Source of the DNA: Neurospora intermedia
Lineage: Eukaryota > Ascomycota > Sordariomycetes > Sordariales > Sordariaceae
Reading direction: 5' to 3'
Length of the DNA stretch: 64,000 nt
Assembly (NCBI GenBank): GCA_037102815.1
Contig: BTPP01000002.1
Coordinates: forward strand, 4,402,001 to 4,466,000
Part shown: in pieces, positions 53,424 to 64,000 of the stretch
Layout: every line of letters starts with the position of its first letter
How positions within the stretch are numbered: position 1 is the first letter of the stretch
Program-made: the position numbers and the translations under genes
Notes under the pieces: generated by a model
What the model was told of the DNA's origin: nothing
Seen by the model: the letters and a program-made list of their open reading frames with translations, nothing else
The model's database searches: none

Positions 53424-54731
53424 ATGCGGATGCAATCCACCAACGCCCTGTTTCGGCGCGCAACCTTGTCCTCGTCCACACTGTCCATTGTCCGACGATC
53501 CACCACCTTGACGACCACACGCGGCTTCTCTTCAACCTCGACAACCCAAACCACCAGCGCAACCACGAGCTCATCTGCGTCACTTCCACTTCGCACTCCC
53601 ACACGAACCCAATTTCCAACCACCGCTACCCCCTCCACAACGCGCACCATGGCCTCCGCCTGCAGCACCAGCCCCTCCTCCTCCCCGGGCGGCTATGAGA
53701 AGATCCCCAACACCTCCATCCGCATCCTCCGTACCGTCTCCTCCGTCCGCCGCTTCCGGAAGCCCTTAACCCTCGACTCGCGCTCCGTCGCCCTCGTCCC
53801 CACCATGGGCGCCCTCCACGCCGGTCATCTCAGTCTGATCCGGGCCGCCGCGCGGGACAACCACCACGTCATCGTCTCCATCTACGTCAACCCGGCGCAA
53901 TTCGGCGTTCGCGAAGATTTGGGCAGTTACCCAGTCACCTGGGAAGCGGACTGCGCGGCGCTCGCCAAGTTGGATCGCGAGCTTGCCGACGACGGGGAGA
54001 ACCTGGGACGCATCTCGGCGGTCTTTGCGCCGACGACGGGGGAGATGTACCCTGCCGGGTTTCCCGGACAGGAACCGGATTCGAAGGGGTCGTTTGTTAC
54101 CATCACACCTGTCGGGGAGGTGCTGGAGGGGGCCAGCAGACCGACGTTTTTCCGGGGCGTGGCGACGGTTTGTATGAAGCTGTTTAATGTGTGTCAGCCT
54201 GATCGGGTGTATTTCGGGCAAAAGGATGTGCAGCAGACTGTGGTCATCAAGAGGCTGGTGGAGGATTTCTTGATGCCAATTGAACAGGTGGTGATAGTGC
54301 CTACTGCGAGAGACCAAGATGATGGGTTGGCGCTGAGCAGTAGGAATGTGTATTTGGGCGAGAGAAGACGGAAAGTGGCGAATGTGCTGTATAGGGCGCT
54401 GAAGGCGGCTGAAGAAGCTTATGCGGCTGGGGAAGGGAAGAGAGATAGAGAGGGGGTCTTGGGTGCCGCCCAGAAAGTGATGGAGGATACGTTGGCGGAG
54501 CAGATGAAGTTGAGCCCGAGCGAGAGGGTCAAATATGAGGTGGATTATTTGAGCTTGGCGGATCCGGACACGATGCTAGAGCTCGAAACGGTTGATACCA
54601 AGAAGGGAGGAATTTTGAGTGGTGCAGTGAGGTTTTTGCCGGTGGAGGAGCCAAAGGAGGGAGAGGATTTGGGACATAGTGGGGGGCCGCTGGTGAGGTT
54701 GATCGATAACATCATCTTGCCGCCTAAGTAA
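53424..54731 (+). CDS. Pantothenate synthetase (pantoate-beta-alanine ligase)
   Basis: An intronless gene of 435 residues. It joins pantoate and beta-alanine using ATP, the last step of pantothenate synthesis before CoA. Motifs are in order: VALVPTMGALHAGHLSLIRA (HxGH nucleotide site, near residue 130), SIYVNPAQFG, YFGQKDVQQTVVIKRLV, and DDGLALSSRNVYLGE (KMSKS-like SSRN). The first about 75 residues are Ser/Thr/Arg-rich with almost no acidic residues, a probable mitochondrial presequence, and a second in-frame ATG at 53649 (residue 76) lies in a near-ideal context (GCACC before ATGG). The core is longer than the bacterial enzyme (about 285) because of inserts around DRELADDGENLGR and near the C-terminus. 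Homologue of yeast PAN6 and bacterial PanC. Confidence 0.95.
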   Translation: MRMQSTNALFRRATLSSSTLSIVRRSTTLTTTRGFSSTSTTQTTSATTSSSASLPLRTPTRTQFPTTATPSTTRTMASACSTSPSSSPGGYEKIPNTSIRILRTVSSVRRFRKPLTLDSRSVALVPTMGALHAGHLSLIRAAARDNHHVIVSIYVNPAQFGVREDLGSYPVTWEADCAALAKLDRELADDGENLGRISAVFAPTTGEMYPAGFPGQEPDSKGSFVTITPVGEVLEGASRPTFFRGVATVCMKLFNVCQPDRVYFGQKDVQQTVVIKRLVEDFLMPIEQVVIVPTARDQDDGLALSSRNVYLGERRRKVANVLYRALKAAEEAYAAGEGKRDREGVLGAAQKVMEDTLAEQMKLSPSERVKYEVDYLSLADPDTMLELETVDTKKGGILSGAVRFLPVEEPKEGEDLGHSGGPLVRLIDNIILPPK

Positions 54732-55617
54732 GGGTGGCGGGGTAGAAGTGAAGGTATATTTGGGTTGTTTGCTATACTATAGAGCTGTTGTTGTTGGAAA
54801 GCATTTTGCATGGGTTGGCGTATGCGATAGAGTTCCCGTCGGGACACATGTTAGAGTCACTTGCGATCAGCATCTCGTATAGACTTGTACTTGCGTGTCA
54901 AACTATACGACCTGCATAGTTTTATGTAGCTTGTATGCTGCGCCGGGACCATTGAGCTCTTGTACTTGATCCCGATGGTCACCCTCTCCTCGGACTGCTC
55001 ATGCTGGAGAGTAACAATATTTCATTGTCAGAGCTCCAATGCTACCACCTCCTCCCTTCAAGGCAGAACCACAAGTCAGAGACACAAGTCTGAAGAGACA
55101 TACCCCCCATCCCGTCCAGCCGGTCCTTCGACATCAGCGAACACCCCAAAGCCATTGGACCTTGAGAACCGCGGTTTTAGTTCCATTCATCCGTCCTTCT
55201 ACCGCTTCTTGACTTGACCCCAAGCCACAGTAGTCCCGGAACCCAGACATGAAGGCCTCGCGGTCGCTAATCGCGCATCTTGCGCATCTCGAATCGGCTC
55301 TTGATCCTGAGACACCCTCTCAAGCTGCGTTATGGACATACAAGCTGATACCGGTAGGAAGGTGCAGCTCCCATTAACGATTTCTTGGCTACAACACCAG
55401 CCATTCTGTCTCCATAAGAGCTCGTCCCCGTAAGAGTTCGTGGCGACAGTCAGAATCTTGAGCACATTCGCTCACTGGCCACATCAGGGCTCCCATGGGA
55501 ACCGCCTTCGCTCCCGTTCCACGGCATTTCCCTAAAGCAGCCGAGACAAACGAAGAGGTCGAGATTTTTGGGTTGTAGTATCGTATCGCGTGTCGTATCT
55601 TTATCTTCCTCTCCGCC
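54732..55617. other. Convergent intergenic region
   Basis: The 3' flanks of the pantothenate synthetase and Pop4 genes. Nothing else was recognised. Confidence 0.5.
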
Positions 55618-56364
55618 TCATAGAATCTTGGAGAAGTGTGACCTGAACTTCTTGTTCGCGCGATCCGCCGACCGAAACTGGAACTGCTCGCCGTGTACTT
55701 CAAAGATCATCTTTGGTTGCTCGGCCACCGTTTGTTGTTGCTGCTGCTTGTTTTCGTCACTTTGTCCCTCCTCCACCGTCGCCGTCCCTGTCGCCAGCGG
55801 CACCTCAATCCTAAACACCGTCCCCTCCTTCGGCACTAGTTTCCTCTGATTCCGCCTCGTCACCACCTCAAACGTGAACCTTGAGTCCTTAATCACGATC
55901 CCCTTCAATCCCACCCGACTCACACACCCACTCCTTACCACCTCGACCTCAGCACCATGAAAATCCGCGCTCGTCAGCTTCGACGCCGCGCCCTCGCCAC
56001 CGGTGTGTATCTCGTTTCCCAATATCTCGCGGATGTACCCTAGCCAGAGCTGGTGTAGGGGCTCGAACAAGGCGTATTTCTGCCCTGAGCGAGGGACGTC
56101 GTAGAGGCCGAGCTTGCGGCGCTCGTTGGCCGAGAGCGGTTTGGGTTTTAACGCCTTTTTGCGGGAGAGGCGCTTCTTTTCGCGTTCGCGGCGGCGGGCG
56201 GCACGGGCGTCGGAGGGTGGAGGGGAGGATGGGCAAAGAAAGAGCGGACGTTGTTGGATCTTTTCGGTGAGGATGCGTTTGGTTTCTTCTGGATCATGGG
56301 CGCGCGACAGGAGAACGGCGGCGATGGGTTGGTTTTTTGAGGAGCTTTGGGATGTTGATTCCAT
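55618..56364 (-). CDS. pop4: Ribonuclease P/MRP subunit Pop4 (Rpp29)
   Basis: An intronless minus-strand gene of 248 residues from the ATG at 56364. The N-terminal part is basic (RAARRREREKKRLSRKKALK). The family segment GLYDVPRSGQKYALFEPLHQ with LWLGYIREIL leads into the Rof/RNase P p29 beta-barrel: ADFHGAEVEVVRSGCVSRVG, KGIVIKDSRFTFEVVT, VPKEGTVFRIEVPL and the C-terminal EVHGEQFQFRSADRA. Pop4 is a protein subunit of RNase P and RNase MRP, needed for tRNA 5' maturation and rRNA processing in the nucleus. A Gln run (five residues) interrupts the barrel in a loop. Identification is firm. Confidence 0.92.
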   Translation of the reverse strand: MESTSQSSSKNQPIAAVLLSRAHDPEETKRILTEKIQQRPLFLCPSSPPPSDARAARRREREKKRLSRKKALKPKPLSANERRKLGLYDVPRSGQKYALFEPLHQLWLGYIREILGNEIHTGGEGAASKLTSADFHGAEVEVVRSGCVSRVGLKGIVIKDSRFTFEVVTRRNQRKLVPKEGTVFRIEVPLATGTATVEEGQSDENKQQQQQTVAEQPKMIFEVHGEQFQFRSADRANKKFRSHFSKIL

Positions 56365-57198
56365 TGTGTGTGTGATGGGAGGGAGGATGTTCCTCCGGTT
56401 ACAGAGTCTTGGGTTCAGAGCGAATCGGGATCAATGTCGAGGTGTAGAATCGGTTATCGCAAACGTGAAATGCTGCTGATGGAAATTTCCCAATTCCTGC
56501 GATGCCCGGGCAAGTTCGAGAGTTGTGATAAGGGAAGAGCAAGGCGCCAAGATAAAAAGCTTCAGAAATCGGGGCACCGCACCTTTCCCTGTCTGGCTTT
56601 AGCCCTGCTGCCCCGGCTTGTGTTACCCCGCTGTAAGCACCTTAACGGCTGTGTGATCCCTGCTGGTGACGCTTTCCAGCGGCGGCAGGCAACATTACAC
56701 CGGCTTCGTTACAGTGGACGCTCTAACAATTCCCTTGGATGGGCGGTTTAGCATTCCCGATGTGGTACCTATGCATACTACCTAGAGGTAGTCTAGTGTA
56801 TTATTCCCGTCTACATGTACCGAGGAAATCATCTCTCGCTTGACTTCTCTTTTGCTCGTGATGATGGTTGCAGTGGCAAGTTGACGACTCATTCGACTCT
56901 GATGTTCCGACACTGATACCCGTGGATTATTCCTTGGACAAGGTCATTTCCAATTACTCCCCACTACCTAGGAGTCTATACCACTTGCTCTCTTTAACCA
57001 AGTCATATGTACCTCCCGAGTACTGCCGACAACAACAACCACTTGCATCGAGACGTGCGCCTCACCCCACGCGCGCCCAGCAACGCACGACAGGACTGGT
57101 GCCCTTGGAGTACCTAATAGCTTTGGGAACTTGGATCGGACAAGGCCAACTGGAAAGTGGATTGGGAAATAGGACCAAAGAGCAGTCAACAATACATA
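56365..57198. other. Divergent promoter region
   Basis: Between the Pop4 gene (minus) and the acyltransferase gene (plus). Frames overlapping the leader are not conserved. Confidence 0.5.
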
Positions 57199-59943
57199 AT
57201 GGCCGACGAACAAGATGGACGCGACGATAGCCCGGCTCAGGTCGAGGACTCGGCGCCCGATCTGCGCATTCTGGGTGACCGTATCACTTTACAGCCCAGC
57301 GGCTTTGTGGCGCCCTCCAAGGGCAGCCTAGGCGACGAGAAGGAGGAGGCTTTGATGAAGAACATGGCGCGCTTTCGCTCCGAGCCGCTACAGTACGTTA
57401 TCTGTTAAGAGGGTGTGATTTGGTCAAGGAAATCCTACGACTAACCACAGCTGTCCAGATTCCTCCGCGAAGTCTCCCTCTACGTCTCGGGCACGGGCTG
57501 GCGCGCCTACGACGATGTCATCGGCCAGCCCGTCTTCTACCCAGGCTATACCGAACACATCAAGTCCCAGGTTATGTCGGCGACCCTATTACAGGCCAAA
57601 ATCGCACAACTGGCTGAAATGCGCCTGGCAGTCGAGGAGAAGCAGGGGCTACTCAACAAAAACGACAGGAACTTCGAAACCAAGCGCAACCAGCGTCGCT
57701 CTGTACTTGTCCAGAGTCTCCAAGAGGTTGCAGAGCAGCTCACGGACAACATGGTGTGCAAGATGGAGAGCAAGACCTTCATCAGAGGTGCTTACTACAT
57801 GGTCACTCAACTGTTGTTGAGGGCCTACCATCAAGGCATCCACGTCTCGAGCGAAGAGGTGCTGAGGCTGCGCAATGTGGCTCGGGAAGCGGAGAAGAAA
57901 GGACAGAGCATCATCTTTTTACCGTGCCATCGATCACATGTCGATTATGTTGCTTCGCAGTTGCTCTGCTACAGACTGGGCTTGACAATGCCTGTCGTGG
58001 TTGCTGGTGACAACTTGAACTTTCCGCTGGTAGGAAGTTTTCTGCAACATGCCGGTAGGTCATGCGTTCCCAAAGTGCTCCCTATCAGACATCCACCCTA
58101 ACCGCTAAGCCAGGTGCCATGTTTATCCGTCGTTCTTTTGGCGATGACCAACTCTATACAACTCTGGTACAAGCCTACATTGATGTTCTTCTCCAGGGCG
58201 GTTACAACTTTGAATGCTTCATCGAAGGCGGTCGTTCACGTACGGGCAAGCTGCTCCCGCCCAAGTTCGGCATTCTCAGCTTTATCCTTGACAGTATCCT
58301 ATCCGGCCGCGTCCAAGACACCGTCATCTGCCCCGTATCATACCAATACGACAAGGTGGTGGAAACAGAGGGCTATGTGACCGAGCTACTGGGCGTACCC
58401 AAGAAGAAGGAAAACCTGGCAGACTTCCTCAGTGGCGGATCAAGTGTGTTGTCACTGCGCCTCGGCAGGGTTGACGTGCGTTTCCATGAGCCATGGAGCC
58501 TACGGGGTTTCATTGACGAACAGGTTATTAGGCTGTCCAAGATACCATCTAGCATCAACTGGAAAGACATGAAGAACCCCATTGTGCGGCAGAAACTGCT
58601 CCGAACCCTTGGGTACAAGGTCTTGGCGGATATTAACGACGTCTCGGTGGTGATGCCGACCGCCTTGATCGGTACCGTTCTACTCACACTACGCGGCCGT
58701 GGTGTTGGCCGTGCCGAACTGATACGGCGTGTCGAGTGGTTGACGGCCCGCGTCCGAGCGAAGGGTGGACGTGTCGCCCATTTCGGAAACACGCCGGTCT
58801 CAGATGTGATTGAGCGTGGTCTGGAGGTTCTCGGAAAGGACTTGGTTGGTGTGGTCGAGGGTCTGGCGGAAACCACTTACTATGCCGTTGACCGGTTCCA
58901 GCTCTCCTTCTACCGAAACATGACTATTCACCTGTTCATCTCCGAAGCGCTAGTTGCTGCGGCTCTCTATACGCGCGTTAAGCGTGGTGGCGGACCAGCG
59001 ATCCAGGACATCCCGTACCAAGACCTGCACAACCAAGTACTATTTCTGTCGTCGCTCTTCCGCGGCGAATTTATCTACTCGGGCGAGGGATTGGCTGTCA
59101 ACTTGGAGAAGACGCTCATGGGGCTAGAGGCGGATAATGTCGTCTTTCTAGAAAGAGATGAGCTCACAAACGCGATCACCAAGGTCGGGCTGTCGGATGC
59201 CGAGCGCGCGGCGGGTAGAGAGAACTACGATTTCTACTGCTTTCTTATCTGGCCCTTCATCGAGGCAAGCTGGCTTGCTTCCGTGTCGATTATGGGGTTG
59301 ACACCTCCCTTGGGGCAGAAGGATGATATCTGGATCCAGTTTTCAAAAGCACAGGAAAGTGCACAACTAGTAGGTCACTCTAAATTCCTGCGAATCGCGG
59401 CACTTGTGCTTCAATAGCAACTAACAAGTTACTCTTCAGCTCGGAAAAACCCTCTACCACCAAGGTGACCTCTCCTATTTCGAAGCGGTCAACAAAGAAA
59501 CGCTCAAGAACTCGTACCAGCGCTTCGAAGAAGAAGGCATCATCCAAGTCGTCAAGTCCAAAGACCCCAAGGTGCCTCCGCGCATGCGTGTTGCACCCGA
59601 ATGGCGGCCCGCCAGAGACGAGATATCGGGCGTGCTCATCGCCTCCGGGCGTCTGTGGGACTTTACTGAGAAGATTGCGTCAAGCAGGCGAGAAGGCAAG
59701 AACAGACGCGATGGCGCCACGGTGAGTACCAGGGTGGTCAGGTTGACGGACGATTTGGGCCAGAAGCTGTTCGAGGAAGCGATTGCGGGTACGGATGGTA
59801 GCAAGAAGGGGAAAGGAAAGGGTAAAGGAAAGGGCAAGGGAGCGGCACCGGCGAGATTGAGTAGGGAAGAGGAAAAGACCTTGACGGCGGATTTGAAGGA
59901 GAGTAAGAGGAGGAGGACGCTGGAGAATCGGGCGCATTTGTGA
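57199..59943 (+). CDS. PlsB/GNPAT-like glycerophosphate or DHAP acyltransferase
   Basis: Four exons, 57199-57392, 57459-58054, 58114-59369 and 59440-59943 (849 residues). Introns are 57393-57458, 58055-58113 and 59370-59439, each with GT/CTAAC-type/AG signals and frame kept. The acyltransferase blocks are in order: block I PCHRSHVDYV with His222-x4-Asp227, block II GAMFIRRSFGDDQLY, block III FIEGGRSRTGK near residue 300, and block IV VICPVSYQYDKV. The long C-terminal domain is typical of the PlsB/GNPAT group, not of the small PlsC enzymes. It would acylate the sn-1 position of glycerol-3-phosphate or dihydroxyacetone phosphate. There is no clear signal peptide; hydrophobic segments suggest membrane association. 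The C-terminus carries a Lys-Gly repeat (KKGKGKGKGKGKG). It is distinct from the yeast Gat1/Gat2 type. Confidence 0.92.
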
Positions 59944-60451
59944 GGGAGGGTTGGTGGAGGGTTTGGGGAATTATGATACACTACATAACGAGGAGGTTAA
60001 CAAGTTAACAGAGAGCTCATGCCTAATCGAAAAAAGAGTTCTGAAATTAGTGTATGTGATCTTGTTCTCCCCATTGTGGTCGTCAACTTCTTACCTTGTC
60101 TTTGTGCCCTGGTTCTTAGTTGAATGTTACTTTGCTTGTGGCTTCATCGCGGTGCCTGAAAACAGGTCATACTTAGCGCATTTACACTAACATTTACACT
60201 GTCCAGGTACGAATAGGGCGGGAAGTGGGGTCTTGGCAAGGATTACAGCACGAGTCACGAATAAAGTTATGACCCTTAACAATTTTATGACGCCCGTCGT
60301 GCCCGTCCACCACAGAATGTTCGGACTGTTTCCGTCTGCAGATTCGCATCTTTGCGTTTTGCATCCCCAACCTCAAACCTCAAACCTCCAAACCCGGCAT
60401 CTCGCCAACTTGCAGCATCAGAGTATTACAACCTGTGCGGACTTTGTTGAA
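59944..60451. other. Intergenic region
   Basis: The 3' flank of the acyltransferase gene and the leader of asa1. A frame from 60233 continues into the asa1 frame, but it starts at a non-ATG codon. Confidence 0.5.
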
Positions 60452-61971
60452 ATGGCGGTCGAGGGCCGACTTCCAACACCCAAGTCGATCCTCCGGGGTC
60501 ACAAGGCGCAGGTACATGCCGCCACCTTTATTCGCAACAATGAGCGTCTCGTCACTGGTGATGCCGATGGTTTCGTCATCGCCTGGGACCTGACCATCAT
60601 GAGGCCTCGCGCGGTATGGCAGGCTCATGATAACGCCATCCTAGGAATTACTGGATGGGGCAACGACCGCATCATAACCCATGGTAGGGACAACAAGCTC
60701 ATTGTCTGGAAGCTCACCGGCAATGATGAGGCCCGGATGAGTACGACTCTTCCACTTGACCCATGCACAGAACCTCGTCCAAAGCCATGGATCTTGCATC
60801 TCCTGGAAGTCAACACCATGAACTTCTGCTCTTTCTCATATTGTCCTGTCTCGGCTCCTGTACTACCAGGTCAGCAGGAAGGCCAAAGTCAAGATACAGC
60901 ACAAGAGTCAAGGTCGGAGTCTGAGCTACTCATCGCAGTTCCCAACACGCTGGCATCCGAAGCGGTAACTACGACCAATGAAGAAACCCTCTCTCTCCTC
61001 CGAAAACTCGCTGACTCCCACAGATTGACATCTTTCATCTCCCTTCCCAGACGCGCCGCCATACTGTTAAGTTGGGCGATAAGAACGGCATGGTCATGGC
61101 TGTGGCACTGTTCAACCAGGCAGACTCTTTAACCTTGGTAGCTGGATATGAAAATGGCCTCGCTATAGTAGCTCATCGGGACCCCGTCAAGAACGACTGG
61201 GTACCTCTCTACCAAGCAACCTGCCATTCTCAACCTATCCTGTCGTTGTCTGTTTCTCCTGCCCGGGATTTCTTCCTCACGTCAAGCGCAGATGCAGTCA
61301 TTGCTAAGCACCCCTTGCCTCCTGTGGTCTCACAGAATACAACATCGACACACGTCACAACGACTCAGGCCGATCAAATGTCTGAGAGTGAGGAGAGCAA
61401 CCATTCTGTCAACGCAGGGGACAAAGCCGCTGGAAAGTCTTTGCTTGGTGCGGCCTTGGCGAGAGCAAAGCAGAATCCTTCATCGCAACCAAAACCAACA
61501 CTCCAGCCCGAAGAAGTACTGACCCATCCCCTGAAGACCGTCAACACAAAACATGCAGGACAGCAAAGCATCCAAATCCGTTCTGATGGCCTGATCTTTG
61601 CCACTGCTGGCTGGGATAGCATGATCCGCGTTTACTCCACAAAGACGCTCAAAGAGGTTGCCGTCCTGAAATGGCACCAAGTTGGATGCTACGCTGTCGC
61701 TTTCGCCCATATTGCACCAATCACTGGTGCTCCTCCAATTAACGACCAAAATTCGAAGGCAACCGAATCGACGACTGGTATCAAACCCGCAAGGTCCGAT
61801 TCCCTGGGTCATGGAACCCAAAAACCAAACATGGACAATAGCCTCATCACCGTCGTTCCGAAGCTTGTCGAAGTGACAGTCAGGGATAAGCGTCTCAGAC
61901 AGGCAAAGGCGGCGCATTGGCTGGCTGCTGGAAGCAAGGACGGAAAGGTCAGTCTCTGGGATGTCTTCTAG
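60452..61971 (+). CDS. asa1: ASTRA-associated protein Asa1, WD40 repeat
   Basis: Two exons, 60452-60964 and 61024-61971, with an intron at 60965-61023 (GTAACT donor, CGCTGACT branch, CACAG acceptor, phase 0) that restores the conserved join [16 protein letters not shown]. The product is 486 residues. I chose the ATG at 60452 because it begins the family N-terminus ([20 protein letters not shown]). WD repeats include [20 protein letters not shown] with AWDL, and the last one [16 protein letters not shown] at the extreme C-terminus. Ser/Gln-rich loops at about residues 145-165 and 310-345 interrupt the propeller. Asa1 belongs to the ASTRA/TTT assembly with Tra1, Tti1, Tti2 and Tel2, which matures PIKK kinases and links to chromatin remodelling. 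Identification is good. Confidence 0.9.
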
Positions 61972-63309
61972 ACGTTCGATGCGGCTGCGGCAACGTGGAT
62001 TTAAGTATCTTGGGAGCACCTGAGAAGCAAAAATTGCATCCGCACTCCCTGCCATCCCAGTCGTCCAACAAAGACGGGAAGCAGCATCAATCGAGGTCAA
62101 CATAAATGACCCCATTTCACTCTGTGTAATAGACGTTGAGTATCCGTGATGTCAAGGGAGAAGGTTTCACTTGACAACCACACTGCCATGCTCCGTATAT
62201 GGTTCCAGAATTCCTCAGGCTTGGCAAGCGAGCTCGTGACGCGGTGCAGATTCGCAGGAGATCATGCCCTTGGCGCCATCCCAATTCCATGCTCGGCAAC
62301 TCAAGCCGATGCACTTCTCTGACACAGGCCTGACAGGGTTCCCCAACCCGGTCCGGGTAGCGGGCGTTCCAGATCCCGATCTGCCCCTTCTCATGGCTGG
62401 TTCCCCAAACAGGAAACTATTGTGCAATTCGAGAGTGGTGATAGGCCAGCCGGACAGGACTCCATCGGCCCCTACGACGCCATCTGTCGGCAAGTCACGT
62501 TCTATCGATGCGAAATCTTGACGCCGACAAGCTGAAATCGGAATGAAAAGCCATACCGCGATCCCACAGATCTGGCCAGCCAACTAGCTCTTGTCATGGC
62601 GTCCCTCCGGTCCAAGCAGGGCAGTCATGAAGCCTCTATTGCCCCAGCCATCCTTGCAAAGGCTCCTGTTGTACTCCTGCCTGTAACCAGCCCAGCACAT
62701 GAACATAACACCATTTTCCAAGACATGCATACTCTCATCTTGGCTTGCATTGGAGCAAATGGGCATATGGTTCCCCTTGTGCCATCCGGATAGTCGTCAG
62801 AGAGTTACAGATTCAACCAAGTTGTGCCCCCAGCCAGTATCACTGCTTCCACATAGGCGCCCTTCATCAAAGCCCTTGCTCACATTGGCATATCCATGTC
62901 CCTCGAGAGCGCTATGTCTTGTGTGTCTCGACAATTCTTACCTCTTCTACTAGGCCTCCCCCTGAAAGAATTCCGGACGCCTCGACCGGAGTTGCTCTAT
63001 CGACCCAAAACGCAGCATCACTTCCGAGGCATCCACTTTACTTCACCTCTCCCTGTTCCCAGATTACATGTATTGGCGAGCGTTCGGCTGCCTGCCTGTT
63101 ATTTTCTTTCCACGGATCTCGATCGGGAGACGCCGCGGCCCGACTTTCGCAAGTTCTGAGCTGTCTCCTTGATCACGGTTGCCGTGTTTCTAGAACAGAT
63201 CTATCACCTCTTCGACACCGAGACACGCTTCGTGGCGTTGCCTTTGCGGCCCCTGCTGCGTTGAACATCCTTGCAGACGTCGGTGGCCCGGGTCTGGGTT
63301 CAGAAGAAA
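61972..63309. other. Intergenic region and leader of the zinc-cluster gene
   Basis: Several ATG frames occur on the plus strand (for example 62596-62793, 65 codons) in what is probably the long leader of the transcription factor gene, so upstream ORFs are possible. A minus-strand frame at 62215-62583 lacks an ATG. No domain was seen. Confidence 0.45.
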
Positions 63310-64000
63310 ATGAATCCAGGCGTCCAACATCCAAAAATACACACAAATCAATGGATTGTTGAACGGCATCGTGCCTTACCGCCGCCATCATCAGCCCATC
63401 TTGCTGCATTCGATGATCACTCACGGTCCTATTCTGCCGTCACCGACTCATATCCGACTAGCGGTGGCCCTTACGAGGTGTCGCCAGCGAAACGGGTAAA
63501 GATATCAGGCGTTCTAGCATCCTCAACTGCAGGCTGGGGCACAGGTCAACAGCATGGCCAAGATCATGATGCAGAAGTAGGGCCTTCTACTGAAACAGGC
63601 CCAAGAGCTTCCAAGTCCACTTACGGTGAGAAGAATGGCGATATCACGGTGAAAAAGTCCAACGCAATACCGCAAAGCGGCAGCACGAGCAGCAGTGTCA
63701 ACACCAACAACAAGTCTCGCCGGGTCCGCACTGGGTGTCTAACCTGCCGTGGCCGCCACCTCAAGTGCGATGAAGCCTTCCCGGAATGCAACAACTGCCG
63801 AAAGAGTTGTCGTGAATGCAAACGGGGTCTACGCCTGAACTTCATCGATACCCGAGTCAAAAGTCCGCCATTTGTGCCGCCCACGTTGGAGTGGTCAGGT
63901 ATGCCGTTCCATTCAGAAATCCAAGAATTCGGTGCCGGTACCGGAAGGCTGCATAACTGCATGGAAGATGCTGACACAAGGGTTACTACAGTACAATTTC
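63310..64000 (+). CDS. Zn2Cys6 transcription factor, 5' part (cut by window end)
   Basis: The frame starts at the ATG at 63310 (an in-frame stop lies about 50 nt upstream) and runs to a donor at 63899 (GTATGC); an intron to 63991 (TACAG) is inferred, after which WS-VQF continues past the window. The first 140 residues are disordered. The Gal4-type zinc cluster is C143-x2-C146-x6-C153-x6-C160-x2-C163-x6-C170 in TGCLTCRGRHLKCDE to CRECKRG, with an extra Cys167. The basic linker and the RLNFIDTRVKSPP segment follow, as in many filamentous-fungus regulators with a C-terminal fungal-specific domain. It binds DNA in the nucleus; target genes are unknown. The 3' majority is outside the window. Confidence 0.9.
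   Translation, partial: MNPGVQHPKIHTNQWIVERHRALPPPSSAHLAAFDDHSRSYSAVTDSYPTSGGPYEVSPAKRVKISGVLASSTAGWGTGQQHGQDHDAEVGPSTETGPRASKSTYGEKNGDITVKKSNAIPQSGSTSSSVNTNNKSRRVRTGCLTCRGRHLKCDEAFPECNNCRKSCRECKRGLRLNFIDTRVKSPPFVPPTLEWSGMPFHSEIQEFGAGTGRLHNCMEDADTRVTTVQF

Noticed and set aside
38193-56364. A ribosome-biogenesis gene cluster (Esf2, Nmd3, Pop4, with Tma20 nearby)
   Set aside because: They are separated by unrelated genes on both strands, and such genes are abundant; proximity is probably coincidental.
1-64000. CRISPR arrays, 5S rRNA, transposons or virus-derived elements
   Set aside because: No regularly spaced direct repeats with spacers, no 5S-like block, no transposase or polymerase motifs and no long terminal repeats were found.

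Overview
This 64 kb window is nuclear DNA of a filamentous ascomycete, most likely a member of the Sordariaceae (Neurospora or Sordaria). The grounds are: short spliceosomal introns (about 56-125 nt in most genes) with GTAAGT/GTATGT donors, CTRAC branch sites and YAG acceptors; GC-rich codon use; CT-rich leaders; two tRNA genes with introns; and many recognisable Pezizomycotina proteins. Genes lie on both strands with no operons. I see no transposon, virus-like element, rRNA gene or CRISPR array.

Layout, left to right. 1-10 kb holds a single-pass membrane protein (1653-2846), a small secreted protein whose start codon is problematic beside a 43-nt T tract (4360-4920, minus), a possible tiny gene (5070-5430), and a small Cys/His plus charged-helix protein (8546-8969). 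10-19 kb holds Tma20/MCT-1 (minus), a protease inhibitor I78 protein (minus), a tannase/feruloyl esterase, and an Atg33-like membrane protein. A tRNA-Leu(CAG) follows at 19111.

The most unusual locus is at about 19.5-22.4 kb, plus strand. At least 17 consecutive canonical introns, nearly all 38-47 nt, are separated by micro-exons, many of only 15-60 nt. I know of no fungal family with this architecture. Coding status is unresolved, but a chain of seven 3' exons can be read through about 141 codons without a stop.

23.8-48.4 kb holds a large mitochondrial-type PPR protein (minus), phosphomevalonate kinase, a low-complexity Ser/Gly/Gln-rich protein (minus), an aldehyde dehydrogenase (minus), Esf2, an unknown Ser-rich protein, a HAD phosphatase (minus), a TTC1-like TPR protein and Nmd3. 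48.9-64 kb holds tRNA-Glu(CTC) (minus), a mucin-like signalling-type membrane protein, pantothenate synthetase, Pop4/Rpp29 (minus), a PlsB/GNPAT-like acyltransferase, the WD40 protein Asa1, and the 5' end of a Zn2Cys6 transcription factor cut by the window edge.

Most genes are housekeeping: ribosome biogenesis and translation (Esf2, Nmd3, Pop4, Tma20), isoprenoid, CoA and lipid synthesis, and mitochondrial expression and turnover. They are not a functional cluster. The multi-exon models were assembled by hand by checking that splice sites keep the frame; spans are given and exon boundaries are in the evidence.
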